Shown piece by piece: positions 1 through 5,092 of a stretch of 5,092 nucleotides of DNA. The stretch covers positions 1 to 5,092 of the forward strand of contig WRJU01000116.1 of the NCBI GenBank assembly GCA_009778425.1. Reading direction: 5' to 3'. Each line of letters begins with the position of its first letter. Within the stretch, counting starts at the first letter, position 1. The DNA comes from Pseudomonadota bacterium. GTDB taxonomy: Bacteria > Pseudomonadota > Gammaproteobacteria > Burkholderiales > Rhodocyclaceae. The notes beneath the pieces were generated by a model. The model had not been told where the DNA came from and did not search any database. It worked only from the letters and a program-made list of their open reading frames with translations. The position numbers and the translations under genes were made by a program.

Positions 1-663
1 GGCTGGCGCTTGGGCGACCCCGACACGCCTTTTACCCAAACGGTGCAGTATCCGGCCGTGAGGCCCAACATCGACGCCGATACGCCGCTCTCCGCCCAGA
101 TTCGCGGGCGTATCCGCGCGCGCGGGAAACAACCCAATACTGCGACTCTCGTCGTCAACGGGAATGCCATGCCGGTACGGCTCGATGAGGGTGGCGCGTT
201 CGCGCGGCCTTACAGTTTCGGCGCAGGTTCCAACAGTGTCGAAATCGTCTCGGGCGAAGAGCGCTCGCGCGTCCAGTTTCATCAGAGCGCAAACGGGCAG
301 CCCGTATCAAGGCTGCGCGTCGTGCTCAGTTGGGATACCGACAGAACCGACCTCGACCTGCATGTAATCACGCCAAGCGGCCAACACGCCTGGTATGGGC
401 AACGGGTCGTCAATGGCGGCGCAATCGACATAGACGTCACCGATGGCTATGGCCCGGAGATTTTTGCCTCGCCCGCGCCGGAAAAAGGGCTGTATCAGAT
501 CTACATCAATTTCTATGGCGGCAGCGGCAGCAACAGCCTGACCACCGCTCATCTGGCCATCACCACCAACGAAAACTCGCCGCACGAAAAACGACAGGAA
601 TTCACTGTGCCGATGCGTTTTTCCGGGGAACTCGTCCTGGTACGGCAATTCATGTATCCATGA
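1..663 (+). CDS. YfaP-like DUF2135 domain protein (5' partial)
   Basis: The reading frame is open from the first base, reading G-W-R-L-G-D-P, and ends at TGA 661-663, so 220 C-terminal residues are visible. A TTG at 10 could start translation, but it has no Shine-Dalgarno sequence and the frame continues upstream, so I treat the gene as truncated by the window. Visible residues about 20-95 look like a beta-rich, Ig-like region. Residues about 103-175 match the DUF2135 core of Escherichia coli YfaP, with the signature S-W-D-T-D-R-T-D-L-D-L-H-V at 110-122, then T-P-S-G and Y-G-P-E. The acidic D112/D114/D117/D119 cluster could bind a metal, but that is inference. YfaP-type proteins are poorly characterised and thought to be exported; in E. 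coli yfaP lies near an alpha-2-macroglobulin gene (yfaS). Any signal peptide would lie outside the window. Family assignment is by recognition of the motif; function is unknown. Confidence 0.8.
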   Translation, partial: GWRLGDPDTPFTQTVQYPAVRPNIDADTPLSAQIRGRIRARGKQPNTATLVVNGNAMPVRLDEGGAFARPYSFGAGSNSVEIVSGEERSRVQFHQSANGQPVSRLRVVLSWDTDRTDLDLHVITPSGQHAWYGQRVVNGGAIDIDVTDGYGPEIFASPAPEKGLYQIYINFYGGSGSNSLTTAHLAITTNENSPHEKRQEFTVPMRFSGELVLVRQFMYP

Positions 664-775
664 CAAACAGATTTTATAAAAATAATTCCATAATCGTTTC
701 ATCTGCACAATAAATGACTATTTATTTATCTTAAAATTTAATGCTATTGGTTTTTTTCATTACTTTTTATTTACA

Positions 776-788
776 GATCAAATAATTA
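776..788 (+). promoter_or_regulatory. Possible IHF binding site
   Basis: GATCAA-ATAA-TTA matches the IHF consensus WATCAA-N4-TTR except for the first base, and an A/T-rich tract lies just upstream (about 751-775), as in strong IHF sites. Its centre is about 140 bases before the predicted sigma-54 start, where DNA bending could help a distant activator contact polymerase. A second partial match lies at 878-890 (AATCAA-TAAC-ATA), close against the -24 element. In DNA this AT-rich chance matches are common, so confidence is low. Confidence 0.3.
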
Positions 789-811
789 ACAAATATGTAT
801 CGACAAGTTTT

Positions 812-828
812 ATGTCATCCTATGAAAT
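812..828. promoter_or_regulatory. Imperfect dyad, possible sigma-54 activator site
   Basis: ATGTCAT-CCT-ATGAAAT forms a dyad with six of seven arm positions paired. Its centre, about 820, is roughly 100 bases upstream of the predicted sigma-54 transcription start. Enhancer-binding activators of sigma-54 polymerase usually bind dyads 80-150 bases upstream, so the position fits. A looser outer pair, CGACA at 801-805 and TGTCG at 828-832, partly overlaps it. The activator is not identified, and no second copy of the dyad was seen. Confidence 0.3.
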
Positions 829-895
829 GTCGGTGCTTTTTACATCGCCCTTGTTCTTCAAACTAAATATATTTATTAATCAATAACATAAAAAC

Positions 896-911
896 TGGCG
901 CGATTCTTGCT
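896..911 (+). promoter_or_regulatory. Sigma-54 (RpoN) -24/-12 promoter
   Basis: The sequence TGGCGCG-ATTC-TTGCT matches the sigma-54 consensus YTGGCACG-N4-TTGCW at every defined position except one (A to G in the -24 block), and C895 supplies the pyrimidine. The invariant GG (897-898) and GC (909-910) have the required ten bases between them. Transcription should start near 921-923. The next gene on this strand begins at 1005, giving an untranslated leader of about 80 bases. Such promoters need RpoN and an ATP-driven activator, so the downstream gene should be off until a specific signal such as nitrogen, surface or stress status arrives; which one cannot be read from the sequence. Confidence 0.85.
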
Positions 912-920
912 GAGTAGGCT

Positions 921-945
921 TGTTTTCCGTTTTCATGAGAAAACA
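921..945 (+). repeat. Inverted repeat at the start of the sigma-54 transcript
   Basis: Two overlapping hairpins share one right arm. The compact form is GTTTTC-ATGA-GAAAAC (929-944), six pairs with a four-base loop. The alternative pairs TGTTTTC (921-927) with GAAAACA (939-945), seven pairs with a larger loop. They begin at the predicted transcription start and lie about 47 bases before the Shine-Dalgarno sequence, so they could affect mRNA stability or serve as a protein site. The stems are A/T-rich and weak; there is no T run, so this is not a terminator. Confidence 0.35.
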
Positions 946-991
946 GACTGTGCGGGATATGCTATACGCATTCCGCCTTGCTTACTCTGAC

Positions 992-996
992 GGAGG
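992..996 (+). promoter_or_regulatory. Shine-Dalgarno sequence for the BrnA-like gene
   Basis: GGAGG lies eight bases before ATG 1005 (a second ATG follows at 1008). It is the strongest ribosome binding site in the window. It decides both the start codon and the reading frame, because the competing frame that opens at ATG 935 has no such site. Confidence 0.75.
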
Positions 997-1004
997 TTAC
1001 GATC

Positions 1005-1235
1005 ATGATGCACGATTCCAGTTCTCTCGCTTTCATGCGCTCCGAAACTGGCTTATGCACTACCCCGCATGGATGCGCCTGCAAAGAGGCGCCATCGGCA
1101 AAGCACGTTGCGCTTTCCTTGGACTCCGACATACTGGATGCCCTGCACGCGACAGGCGAAGATTGGGAAGCCTATTTCAACGCCATCCTGCGTGAATGGT
1201 TGCGTTCAAATCCCCCCATTCCCATGACAGCGTGA
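1005..1235 (+). CDS. Small BrnA-like antitoxin/regulator, 76 aa
   Basis: I chose ATG 1005 because GGAGG at 992-996 lies eight bases upstream; the frame opens earlier at TTG 978, but that start has no ribosome site. Residues about 35-68, with VALSLDSDILDAL, then G-x-D-W-x-A-Y-F-N-A-I-L-R-E-W-L, resemble the C-terminal ribbon-helix-helix segment of BrnA antitoxins (pattern V-x-L-R-L-D-x-D-V-L, then one or two helices ending in L-R-E-x). BrnA proteins bind the BrnT toxin and repress their own operon. The N-terminal third is not typical: it holds C18, H22, C24 and C26 (CTTPHGCAC), which could bind a metal. No brnT-like gene is adjacent; the region upstream is noncoding and carries a sigma-54 promoter. 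It may therefore be an orphan antitoxin or a stand-alone DNA-binding regulator. BrnA similarity is by pattern recognition only. Confidence 0.65.
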   Translation: MMHDSSSLAFMRSETGLCTTPHGCACKEAPSAKHVALSLDSDILDALHATGEDWEAYFNAILREWLRSNPPIPMTA

Positions 1236-1307
1236 CGACATGAACCTCACACACTGCAGATGCTGCAAAAATTTCCAGAGACCGCGAAGCGGGATATGGC
1301 AGCTTAA

Positions 1308-1327
1308 CTCCCGGGTTATCTCCCGGG
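1308..1327. repeat. CTCCCGGG direct repeat and hairpin around the pepD stop
   Basis: CTCCCGGG occurs at 1308-1315 and again at 1320-1327. Because CCCGGG is its own reverse complement, the copies can also pair as a six-base-pair stem (1310-1315 with 1322-1327) around a six-base loop that contains the pepD stop codon (TTA on this strand, 1316-1318). It sits at the end of a convergent gene pair and could slow transcription or protect the mRNA 3' end. No T run follows on either strand, so it is not a classic intrinsic terminator. Confidence 0.4.
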
Positions 1328-2779
1328 GATCGCTGCCAATACCCCGACCAGCAGTTGCCAGGCGTGTTCCACGCTTGCCACCTCGACCCGTTCTTTGGGC
1401 GCATGCGCGCCGCGGATCGTAGGGCCGAAGGAAATCATGTCCATGTCCGGCCATAGCCAGCCGAAGATGCCGCATTCCAGTCCGGCGTGAATCACCTGAA
1501 CGGATGCTTCGCCGTCAAAGGTTTGCCGGTAAACGTCCCGCGCCAACGCGAGCAGTTTCGATTCGGGGTTCGGGTGCCACACCGGCCCGGCTCCGACGAT
1601 GTGGATGCCCTCGAATCCAGAGGCGGCAAAGCGCGCAACGATCTCATCGGACAAGGTATGGATGCTGTGTTCGTCCGTTGAACGCACCATCATGTTGACA
1701 TGCAGCCGCCCTTCTTCCAGCCGCAACTCCCCGATGTTGTTGGAAGTTTCGACCACGCCGGGCATCCGTTCGCTCATCTTGCGCACGCCATAGGGCAAAT
1801 CGCGCAACAGGGTCAGGATTTCGCGCGCTGCCTCACCGCTCAGAACCTCGGGCGCGCCCTGCATTGAAACAAGCTCGAAATCAATGCGAACTCCGCTCTC
1901 TTCATCATTCAGTTGGCTCCGCAGCCTCGCTACGAAACCTTCGGCTTCTGCCTGCAGACAGGAGGCATCCTCTACCCGGAGTATGGCTTCAGCCTCGCGC
2001 GGGATGGCGTTGTGAGCCGTGCCCCCCTTCATCGACGCAAGCCGGAAATCGAACCCCTTTCCAGCCAGTTCGTACAGGAACTGAGCAAGCAGCTTGATCG
2101 CGTTACCGCGCTGGCGATGAATATCGATCCCGGAATGCCCCCCGGCCAGGCCGGTAAGCTGCAAGCCGACGGCCTGTAAGCCTGCCGGAGCCGTTTCCAT
2201 GAGCACAGGAGCGTCGACGACCACATCGACGCTCCCGGCACAGCCGATATAAATCTCGCCCCATTCCTCGGTATCCAGATTGATCAGCAAACGGCCTTTC
2301 ACGGCGTCCCGCTCAAGCGCCATCGCGCCGTGCATGCCCGCTTCCTCATCCACGGTCAACAGGACTTCCAGCGCGGGGTGTGCGAGATCGTCGGCATCCA
2401 GCACCGCCAACGCCAGCGCGACCCCAATCCCGTTATCGGCTCCGAGCGTCGTATCGTGCGCCGTCACCCAACCGTCGCTCAACACGGGGCAAATCGGGTC
2501 ACGCGCGAAATCGTGCTGGCTGCCGCCGTGCTTCTGGCACACCATGTCCAGATGCCCCTGCAACACCACGTCAGGCCGGTTTTCATAGCCCTTTGTTGCG
2601 GCCTTACCCAGGATGAGATTGCCACGGCTATCGCTCCTCACACGCAATCCACGCTCAGAGGCCCATTTCGACAGGGCATCACACACCGCAGCCTCCTGAC
2701 CCGAAGCGCGCGGAATCCGGCAAAGGTTGAAAAAATGACGCCAGACCGCAGTTGGCCGCAAGCCGGATAAATCGCTCAT
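1316..2779 (-). CDS. pepD: Aminoacyl-histidine (Xaa-His) dipeptidase PepD
   Basis: This 487-residue protein matches the cytosolic non-specific dipeptidase PepD of the M20 metallopeptidase family; E. coli PepD has 485 residues. It hydrolyses a wide range of dipeptides, including Xaa-His, in the cytoplasm for peptide turnover. All catalytic features are visible: H76 and D78 in GHLDM, the bridging D115 in LGADNG, the general base E145 and ligand E146 in DEEAGM, D169 in NLDTEE, and H459 near the C-terminus in GAHAPKE. The inserted lid/dimerisation-type domain spans about residues 190-390 and carries GLAGGHSGIDIH. The start ATG has only a weak purine-rich site (GAAGTGAAG) upstream, but it gives the full family length with the usual N-terminal L-x-P-x-x-V-W-x-x-F. 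It lies 97 bases downstream of the DUF3334 gene on the same strand and converges with the BrnA-like gene. Confidence 0.96.
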   Translation of the reverse strand: MSDLSGLRPTAVWRHFFNLCRIPRASGQEAAVCDALSKWASERGLRVRSDSRGNLILGKAATKGYENRPDVVLQGHLDMVCQKHGGSQHDFARDPICPVLSDGWVTAHDTTLGADNGIGVALALAVLDADDLAHPALEVLLTVDEEAGMHGAMALERDAVKGRLLINLDTEEWGEIYIGCAGSVDVVVDAPVLMETAPAGLQAVGLQLTGLAGGHSGIDIHRQRGNAIKLLAQFLYELAGKGFDFRLASMKGGTAHNAIPREAEAILRVEDASCLQAEAEGFVARLRSQLNDEESGVRIDFELVSMQGAPEVLSGEAAREILTLLRDLPYGVRKMSERMPGVVETSNNIGELRLEEGRLHVNMMVRSTDEHSIHTLSDEIVARFAASGFEGIHIVGAGPVWHPNPESKLLALARDVYRQTFDGEASVQVIHAGLECGIFGWLWPDMDMISFGPTIRGAHAPKERVEVASVEHAWQLLVGVLAAIPGR

Positions 2780-2857
2780 GATGACTTCACTTCAAAAGAA
2801 AAATTCTCACACACTCCAGGCACGTACCCCGGAATGGAACTTGCGGATGATAACGGT

Positions 2858-2863
2858 ATTGTA
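2858..2863 (-). promoter_or_regulatory. Possible -10 element for pepD
   Basis: On the minus strand TACAAT lies in the 97-base gap between the DUF3334 stop and the pepD start, within a stretch reading GGCTACAATACCGTTAT. It would give a leader of about 70 bases. No good -35 hexamer stands at 16-18 bases upstream. pepD may have its own promoter here, be read from the DUF3334 promoter, or both. Confidence 0.3.
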
Positions 2864-2876
2864 GCCAGGTGTCGCC

Positions 2877-3545
2877 TCACATACCGAGCGACTCCAACAA
2901 TTCGTTATCCGTGCTGGCCGTAATGGCGTTCATGCCGTTTCGGACCTGATCGAGCAGCGCGTCGGGATCAATTTCCTCAGCCTCGAAATCCTTCAACTTG
3001 ATGAATTCGGTACGATCAATCGCCATTTCGAGATAGAAGACATTGCCGCGCTCGGTTTGGAAAGTAACCCGCCACGCCTGTGGCTGATCGAGATGGGTAT
3101 CCACCGAAAGCACGACCTGCTTGGTGAGCGCCAGCATCTTGGGCTGATTCTGGGTAATATGGATTTGCAGTTCCCTGGAAATCTTGCCGGTAAAATCCCC
3201 GACGATCTGGTTCATCAACTCGCCTATGACGTTGCCCACTTCATCGGCGGTAAAGGCGCTCGCCAACTCCTCTTTCGACATGCCCATGTTGAGCATGTAG
3301 CGTTCATACAGCTCCATTGCCGAAGCCGCTGAAAAATTCGTGACCACCAGCCCGGAAAAACCACCATCGAACAACACGAAACAGCCGATGTCCGGTTTCA
3401 GGCATGTGCGGGAAATTCGCTGAACCATCCCGGAATAGTTAAGCCTGCATGTGGTTGCCAGATGCAGTACCTTGACGACGGAATCACAGAGCGAGCGCAA
3501 AATATCTTCTGCCCCGTGCACGACCGGATAATTGTCCATTCTCAT
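2877..3545 (-). CDS. DUF3334 family, CheX-like protein
   Basis: This is a 222-residue soluble protein with no signal peptide or membrane segment. The sequence, including MVQRI, TCLKPDIGCFVLF, MLNMGM, GELMNQIVGDFTGK and LSVDTHLDQPQ, matches my memory of the DUF3334 family, which is related to chemotaxis protein CheX. Residues 109-135 carry E109-x2-N112-x22-P135, which fits the CheC/CheX/FliY phosphatase signature [DS]-x3-E-x2-N-x22-P, except that the first position is N105. In that family E and N act in removing phosphate from CheY-P. A role in two-component or chemotaxis-type signalling is therefore plausible but unproven. The tail after about residue 185 is acidic and may be flexible. The chosen ATG gives M-R-M-D-N; ATG 3537-3539 is an alternative start, and the ribosome site (CGGAAA) is weak. 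The gene is divergent from mfd and upstream of pepD. No chemotaxis gene is near. Confidence 0.82.
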   Translation of the reverse strand: MRMDNYPVVHGAEDILRSLCDSVVKVLHLATTCRLNYSGMVQRISRTCLKPDIGCFVLFDGGFSGLVVTNFSAASAMELYERYMLNMGMSKEELASAFTADEVGNVIGELMNQIVGDFTGKISRELQIHITQNQPKMLALTKQVVLSVDTHLDQPQAWRVTFQTERGNVFYLEMAIDRTEFIKLKDFEAEEIDPDALLDQVRNGMNAITASTDNELLESLGM

Positions 3546-3569
3546 ATTTCCGTCATCCGATGAAAGAAA

Positions 3570-3606
3570 TGTGGATTTTGTTTATAGCATTTGTGGATTT
3601 CCACAA
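3570..3606. promoter_or_regulatory. Operator-like repeats at the DUF3334 promoter
   Basis: TGTGGATTT occurs twice in the same direction, at 3570-3578 and 3592-3600, exactly 22 bases apart (about two helix turns). The second copy is part of a perfect palindrome, TTGTGGA-TT-TCCACAA (3591-3606). The predicted -10 of the DUF3334 gene lies between the copies, and its start site falls in the first copy. A protein bound here would cover that promoter, so repression is the simple reading. The binder is unknown. Confidence 0.5.
3581..3589 (-). promoter_or_regulatory. Extended -10 promoter of the DUF3334 gene
   Basis: Read on the minus strand this is TGC-TATAAA, an extended -10 (TGn followed by a near-consensus hexamer). 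Transcription would start near 3574, giving a leader of about 29 bases to ATG 3545. No clear -35 is present at 16-18 bases, which extended -10 promoters can tolerate. Confidence 0.5.
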
Positions 3607-3653
3607 TACGGGAGGATTTCACACGGCTTCCGGGGAACTTACTGTCAATCTCC

Positions 3654-3659
3654 TATAAT
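3654..3659 (+). promoter_or_regulatory. Sigma-70 -10 element of mfd
   Basis: A perfect TATAAT lies 31 bases before the mfd start codon. The start of transcription should fall near 3666, giving a leader of about 25 bases. No good -35 is seen at the normal spacing; the sequence there is GC-rich, so the promoter may be weak. Confidence 0.55.
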
Positions 3660-3690
3660 CGCGCTCTTCCTTTTGAATCGTCTTACCGCA

Positions 3691-5092
3691 ATGCCCGCTA
3701 CACCCGGCTCCCAAGCCCTCCTGCCCGCGATCTCGAACCTGTGTCTTCCCAAGCCCGGCGCGCGGTTCGACCTGCCGGAACTGGCGGGAGCCAGCGACGC
3801 GCTGGCCATCGCCACGCTGGCCGAACGCGGGCAAATGTTGACGGTCGTCACCGCGCAGCCCGTCAGAGCACAGCAGCTTGCGGACGAAATCGCCTGGTTC
3901 GCGCCGCGCCTCGACGTGCGCCTCCTGCCCGACTGGGAAACGCTGCCCTATGACAGTTTTTCTCCGCACCAGGACTTGATCTCCGAGCGGCTTTCCACGC
4001 TCTACGCCATCAGCCGAAATGAAGCCGACGTGGTACTCGTCCCCGCCAGCACCGCGCTCTACCGCATGGCCCCGCCCGCCTTTCTCGCCGCTTACACTTT
4101 CTTTCTCAAGCAGGGCGAGGCGTTTCAAGTGGGGCAGTTGCGCGCGCAACTGGCGCTGGCCGGTTATCACTGCGTCACTCAGGTCGTCAGCCCCGGCGAA
4201 TTCGCGGTACGCGGCGGGTTGGTCGACCTCTACCCGATGGGCGCGACGCTACCGCTACGGATCGACCTGTTCGACGAGCGCATCGAAAGCATCAAGACGT
4301 TCGACCCCGACACCCAGCGCACCGTCTATCCGATCAAGGAAATTCGCCTGCTGCCCGCGCGCGAATTTCCGTTCGATGAAGACGGGCGCACTCGGTTCCG
4401 GAGCCGTTTCCGCGAAGTCTTCGAGGGCGACCCAAGCCGCTCGCCTCTCTACAAGGACGTCTCGAACGGCATCGCCCCGGCGGGCATCGAGTATTACCTG
4501 CCGCTTTTCTTTGAAGAGACCGCTACGCTCTTCGACTACCTGCCGCCCGCCTCCCCAGTGCTCCTGCACCACGACGTTCCCGAAGCCATTGCCGGTTTCT
4601 GGCGCGACACCCGCTCACGCCACCACATGCTGCGCGGCGACCGTGCCCGTCCGGTTCTCGCGCCCGAGGCGCTTTTCCTGAAAGAAGAAGACTTCTTCGG
4701 TGCGCTTCACGGCCATCCCCGGCTAAGCATCAATGAAATCAAAAACGAAGCCGACATCGACACTGGCCGCGCCGCTGCCCTCCCCCTGCCCCGGCTTGCC
4801 GTCGACCGCAAGGCTGCCAACCCCCTGAACCTCTTCAAGAGCTTTCGCGCCGGATTCGATGGGCGTGTGCTGCTCCTGGCCGAATCGCCGGGTCGGCGCG
4901 AAACCATGCTCGAATTCTTTGCCGAGTACGGCGAGGCTCCGCAGATTTGCGCCGATTTTGCCGCTTTTTCCGAGAACGATAACAACAATTTCGCCATTGC
5001 CATCGCCCCGCTTGCCGCCGGTTTCATCCTGCCGGAAGCAAAACTGGCTGTTCTCACCGAAACCGAGCTTTACACCGCCGCCCGCCCCCGTG
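3691..5092 (+). CDS. mfd: Transcription-repair coupling factor Mfd (3' partial)
   Basis: The frame is open from ATG 3691 to the window end, giving 467 of the roughly 1,150 residues usual for Mfd. Mfd is a DNA translocase that pushes RNA polymerase off stalled sites at DNA damage and recruits UvrA for nucleotide excision repair. The visible part is the N-terminal UvrB-like region: W82-E83-T84-L85-P86-Y87-D88 with S91-P92-H93, the F-A-V-R-G-G-L-V-D-L-Y-P block at about 171-182 shared with UvrB, I-x-S-I-x-x-F-D-P-x-T-Q-R at about 200-212, and G265-I266-E267-Y268-Y269-L270-P271 with the following L-F-F. The UvrA-binding surface lies in this region. The polymerase-interacting, translocase and C-terminal domains lie beyond the window. 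No Shine-Dalgarno sequence is seen before the start, but the N-terminus has the usual length for the family. The gene is divergent from the DUF3334 gene. Confidence 0.96.
   Translation, partial: MPATPGSQALLPAISNLCLPKPGARFDLPELAGASDALAIATLAERGQMLTVVTAQPVRAQQLADEIAWFAPRLDVRLLPDWETLPYDSFSPHQDLISERLSTLYAISRNEADVVLVPASTALYRMAPPAFLAAYTFFLKQGEAFQVGQLRAQLALAGYHCVTQVVSPGEFAVRGGLVDLYPMGATLPLRIDLFDERIESIKTFDPDTQRTVYPIKEIRLLPAREFPFDEDGRTRFRSRFREVFEGDPSRSPLYKDVSNGIAPAGIEYYLPLFFEETATLFDYLPPASPVLLHHDVPEAIAGFWRDTRSRHHMLRGDRARPVLAPEALFLKEEDFFGALHGHPRLSINEIKNEADIDTGRAAALPLPRLAVDRKAANPLNLFKSFRAGFDGRVLLLAESPGRRETMLEFFAEYGEAPQICADFAAFSENDNNNFAIAIAPLAAGFILPEAKLAVLTETELYTAARPR

Larger units (their letters stand above)
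664..895. other. AT-rich intergenic region upstream of the sigma-54 promoter
   Basis: This stretch contains 54 G or C in 232 bases (about 23% by hand count), against clearly GC-rich genes on both sides. No credible coding frame or RNA gene was found. It holds an all-A/T inverted repeat (AATAAAT-gact-ATTTATT, 709-726), T runs at 751-757 and 764-768, an imperfect dyad at 812-828, a 12-base palindrome TAAATATATTTA at 864-875, and two near-matches to the IHF consensus (776-788 and 878-890). It most likely acts as a bendable regulatory region for the sigma-54 promoter at its right end. No GC-rich hairpin with a T run is present to terminate the upstream DUF2135 gene. Confidence 0.7.

Noticed and set aside
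307..708. A 133-residue minus-strand frame opposite the DUF2135 gene
   Set aside because: It is antisense to a recognised domain and has no family features of its own.
709..757. AATAAAT-gact-ATTTATT and the later T run as a terminator of the DUF2135 gene
   Set aside because: The stem is made only of A and T and the T run is about 25 bases farther on, so it would not work as a standard terminator.
960..968. TGC-TATACG as an extended -10 for the BrnA-like gene
   Set aside because: No -35 is present at suitable spacing and the hexamer is off consensus, whereas the sigma-54 element upstream is nearly perfect.
935..1195. An alternative + strand frame opening at ATG 935 (MRKQTVRDMLYAF...)
   Set aside because: It has no ribosome site and overlaps the BrnA-like gene, which has a strong Shine-Dalgarno sequence and a recognisable domain. 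The residues past the overlap resemble no family I know.
1282..1292. CCGC-GAA-GCGG as an intrinsic terminator in the convergent gap
   Set aside because: The stem has only four pairs and no adjacent T run on either strand; the nearest run for the minus strand begins about ten bases away.
1240..1422. Small + strand frame beginning MNLTHCRCCKNF
   Set aside because: It lacks a Shine-Dalgarno sequence and more than half of it is antisense to the pepD 3' end. The Cys-rich start is short and of no known family.
3570..3606. The TGTGGATTT copies as DnaA boxes
   Set aside because: The reverse complement AAATCCACA differs from TTATCCACA at two positions, there is no cluster of true boxes, and no origin gene is near.
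3619..4170. A 183-residue minus-strand frame opposite the mfd start
   Set aside because: It is antisense to clear Mfd coding sequence and runs across the mfd promoter. Long antisense frames are expected in GC-rich genes.

Overview
The window reads as a stretch of proteobacterial chromosome, most likely from a betaproteobacterium. The genes are GC-rich, with G or C favoured at third codon positions. The Mfd and PepD proteins look proteobacterial, and the gene at 2877-3545 belongs to a family (DUF3334) that I know from Gamma- and Betaproteobacteria. The class assignment is by impression of the proteins, not by a search.

Layout. (1) 1-663, +: the C-terminal part of a YfaP-like DUF2135 protein, whose start lies before the window. 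(2) 664-1004: a very AT-rich intergenic region. Bases 664-895 are about 23% GC by hand count. It ends in a near-consensus sigma-54 (-24/-12) promoter at 896-911. (3) 1005-1235, +: a small 76-residue protein with a good Shine-Dalgarno sequence. Its C-terminal half resembles BrnA-type ribbon-helix-helix antitoxins, but no brnT toxin gene lies beside it. (4) 1236-1315: a short convergent gap. (5) 1316-2779, -: pepD, an M20-family aminoacyl-histidine (Xaa-His) dipeptidase with all metal ligands in place. (6) 2877-3545, -: a DUF3334 protein that carries the E-x2-N-x22-P signature of CheC/CheX chemotaxis phosphatases. (7) 3546-3690: a divergent promoter region with an extended -10 for the DUF3334 gene, a TATAAT for mfd, and a compact set of direct and inverted repeats that looks like an operator. 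(8) 3691-5092, +: the first 467 residues of Mfd, the transcription-repair coupling factor, cut off by the window end.

How they fit together. pepD and the DUF3334 gene point the same way, with a 97-base gap, so read-through from the DUF3334 promoter into pepD is possible. I see no functional link between them. mfd is divergent and housekeeping. The least ordinary part is 750-1235, where a sigma-54 promoter with possible activator and IHF sites drives a lone BrnA-like regulator that has a Cys/His-rich N-terminus. No RNA genes, CRISPR arrays, insertion sequences or att sites were seen. I found no convincing new multi-gene system; the candidates worth testing are the sigma-54/BrnA-like unit and the CheX-like protein with its operator.
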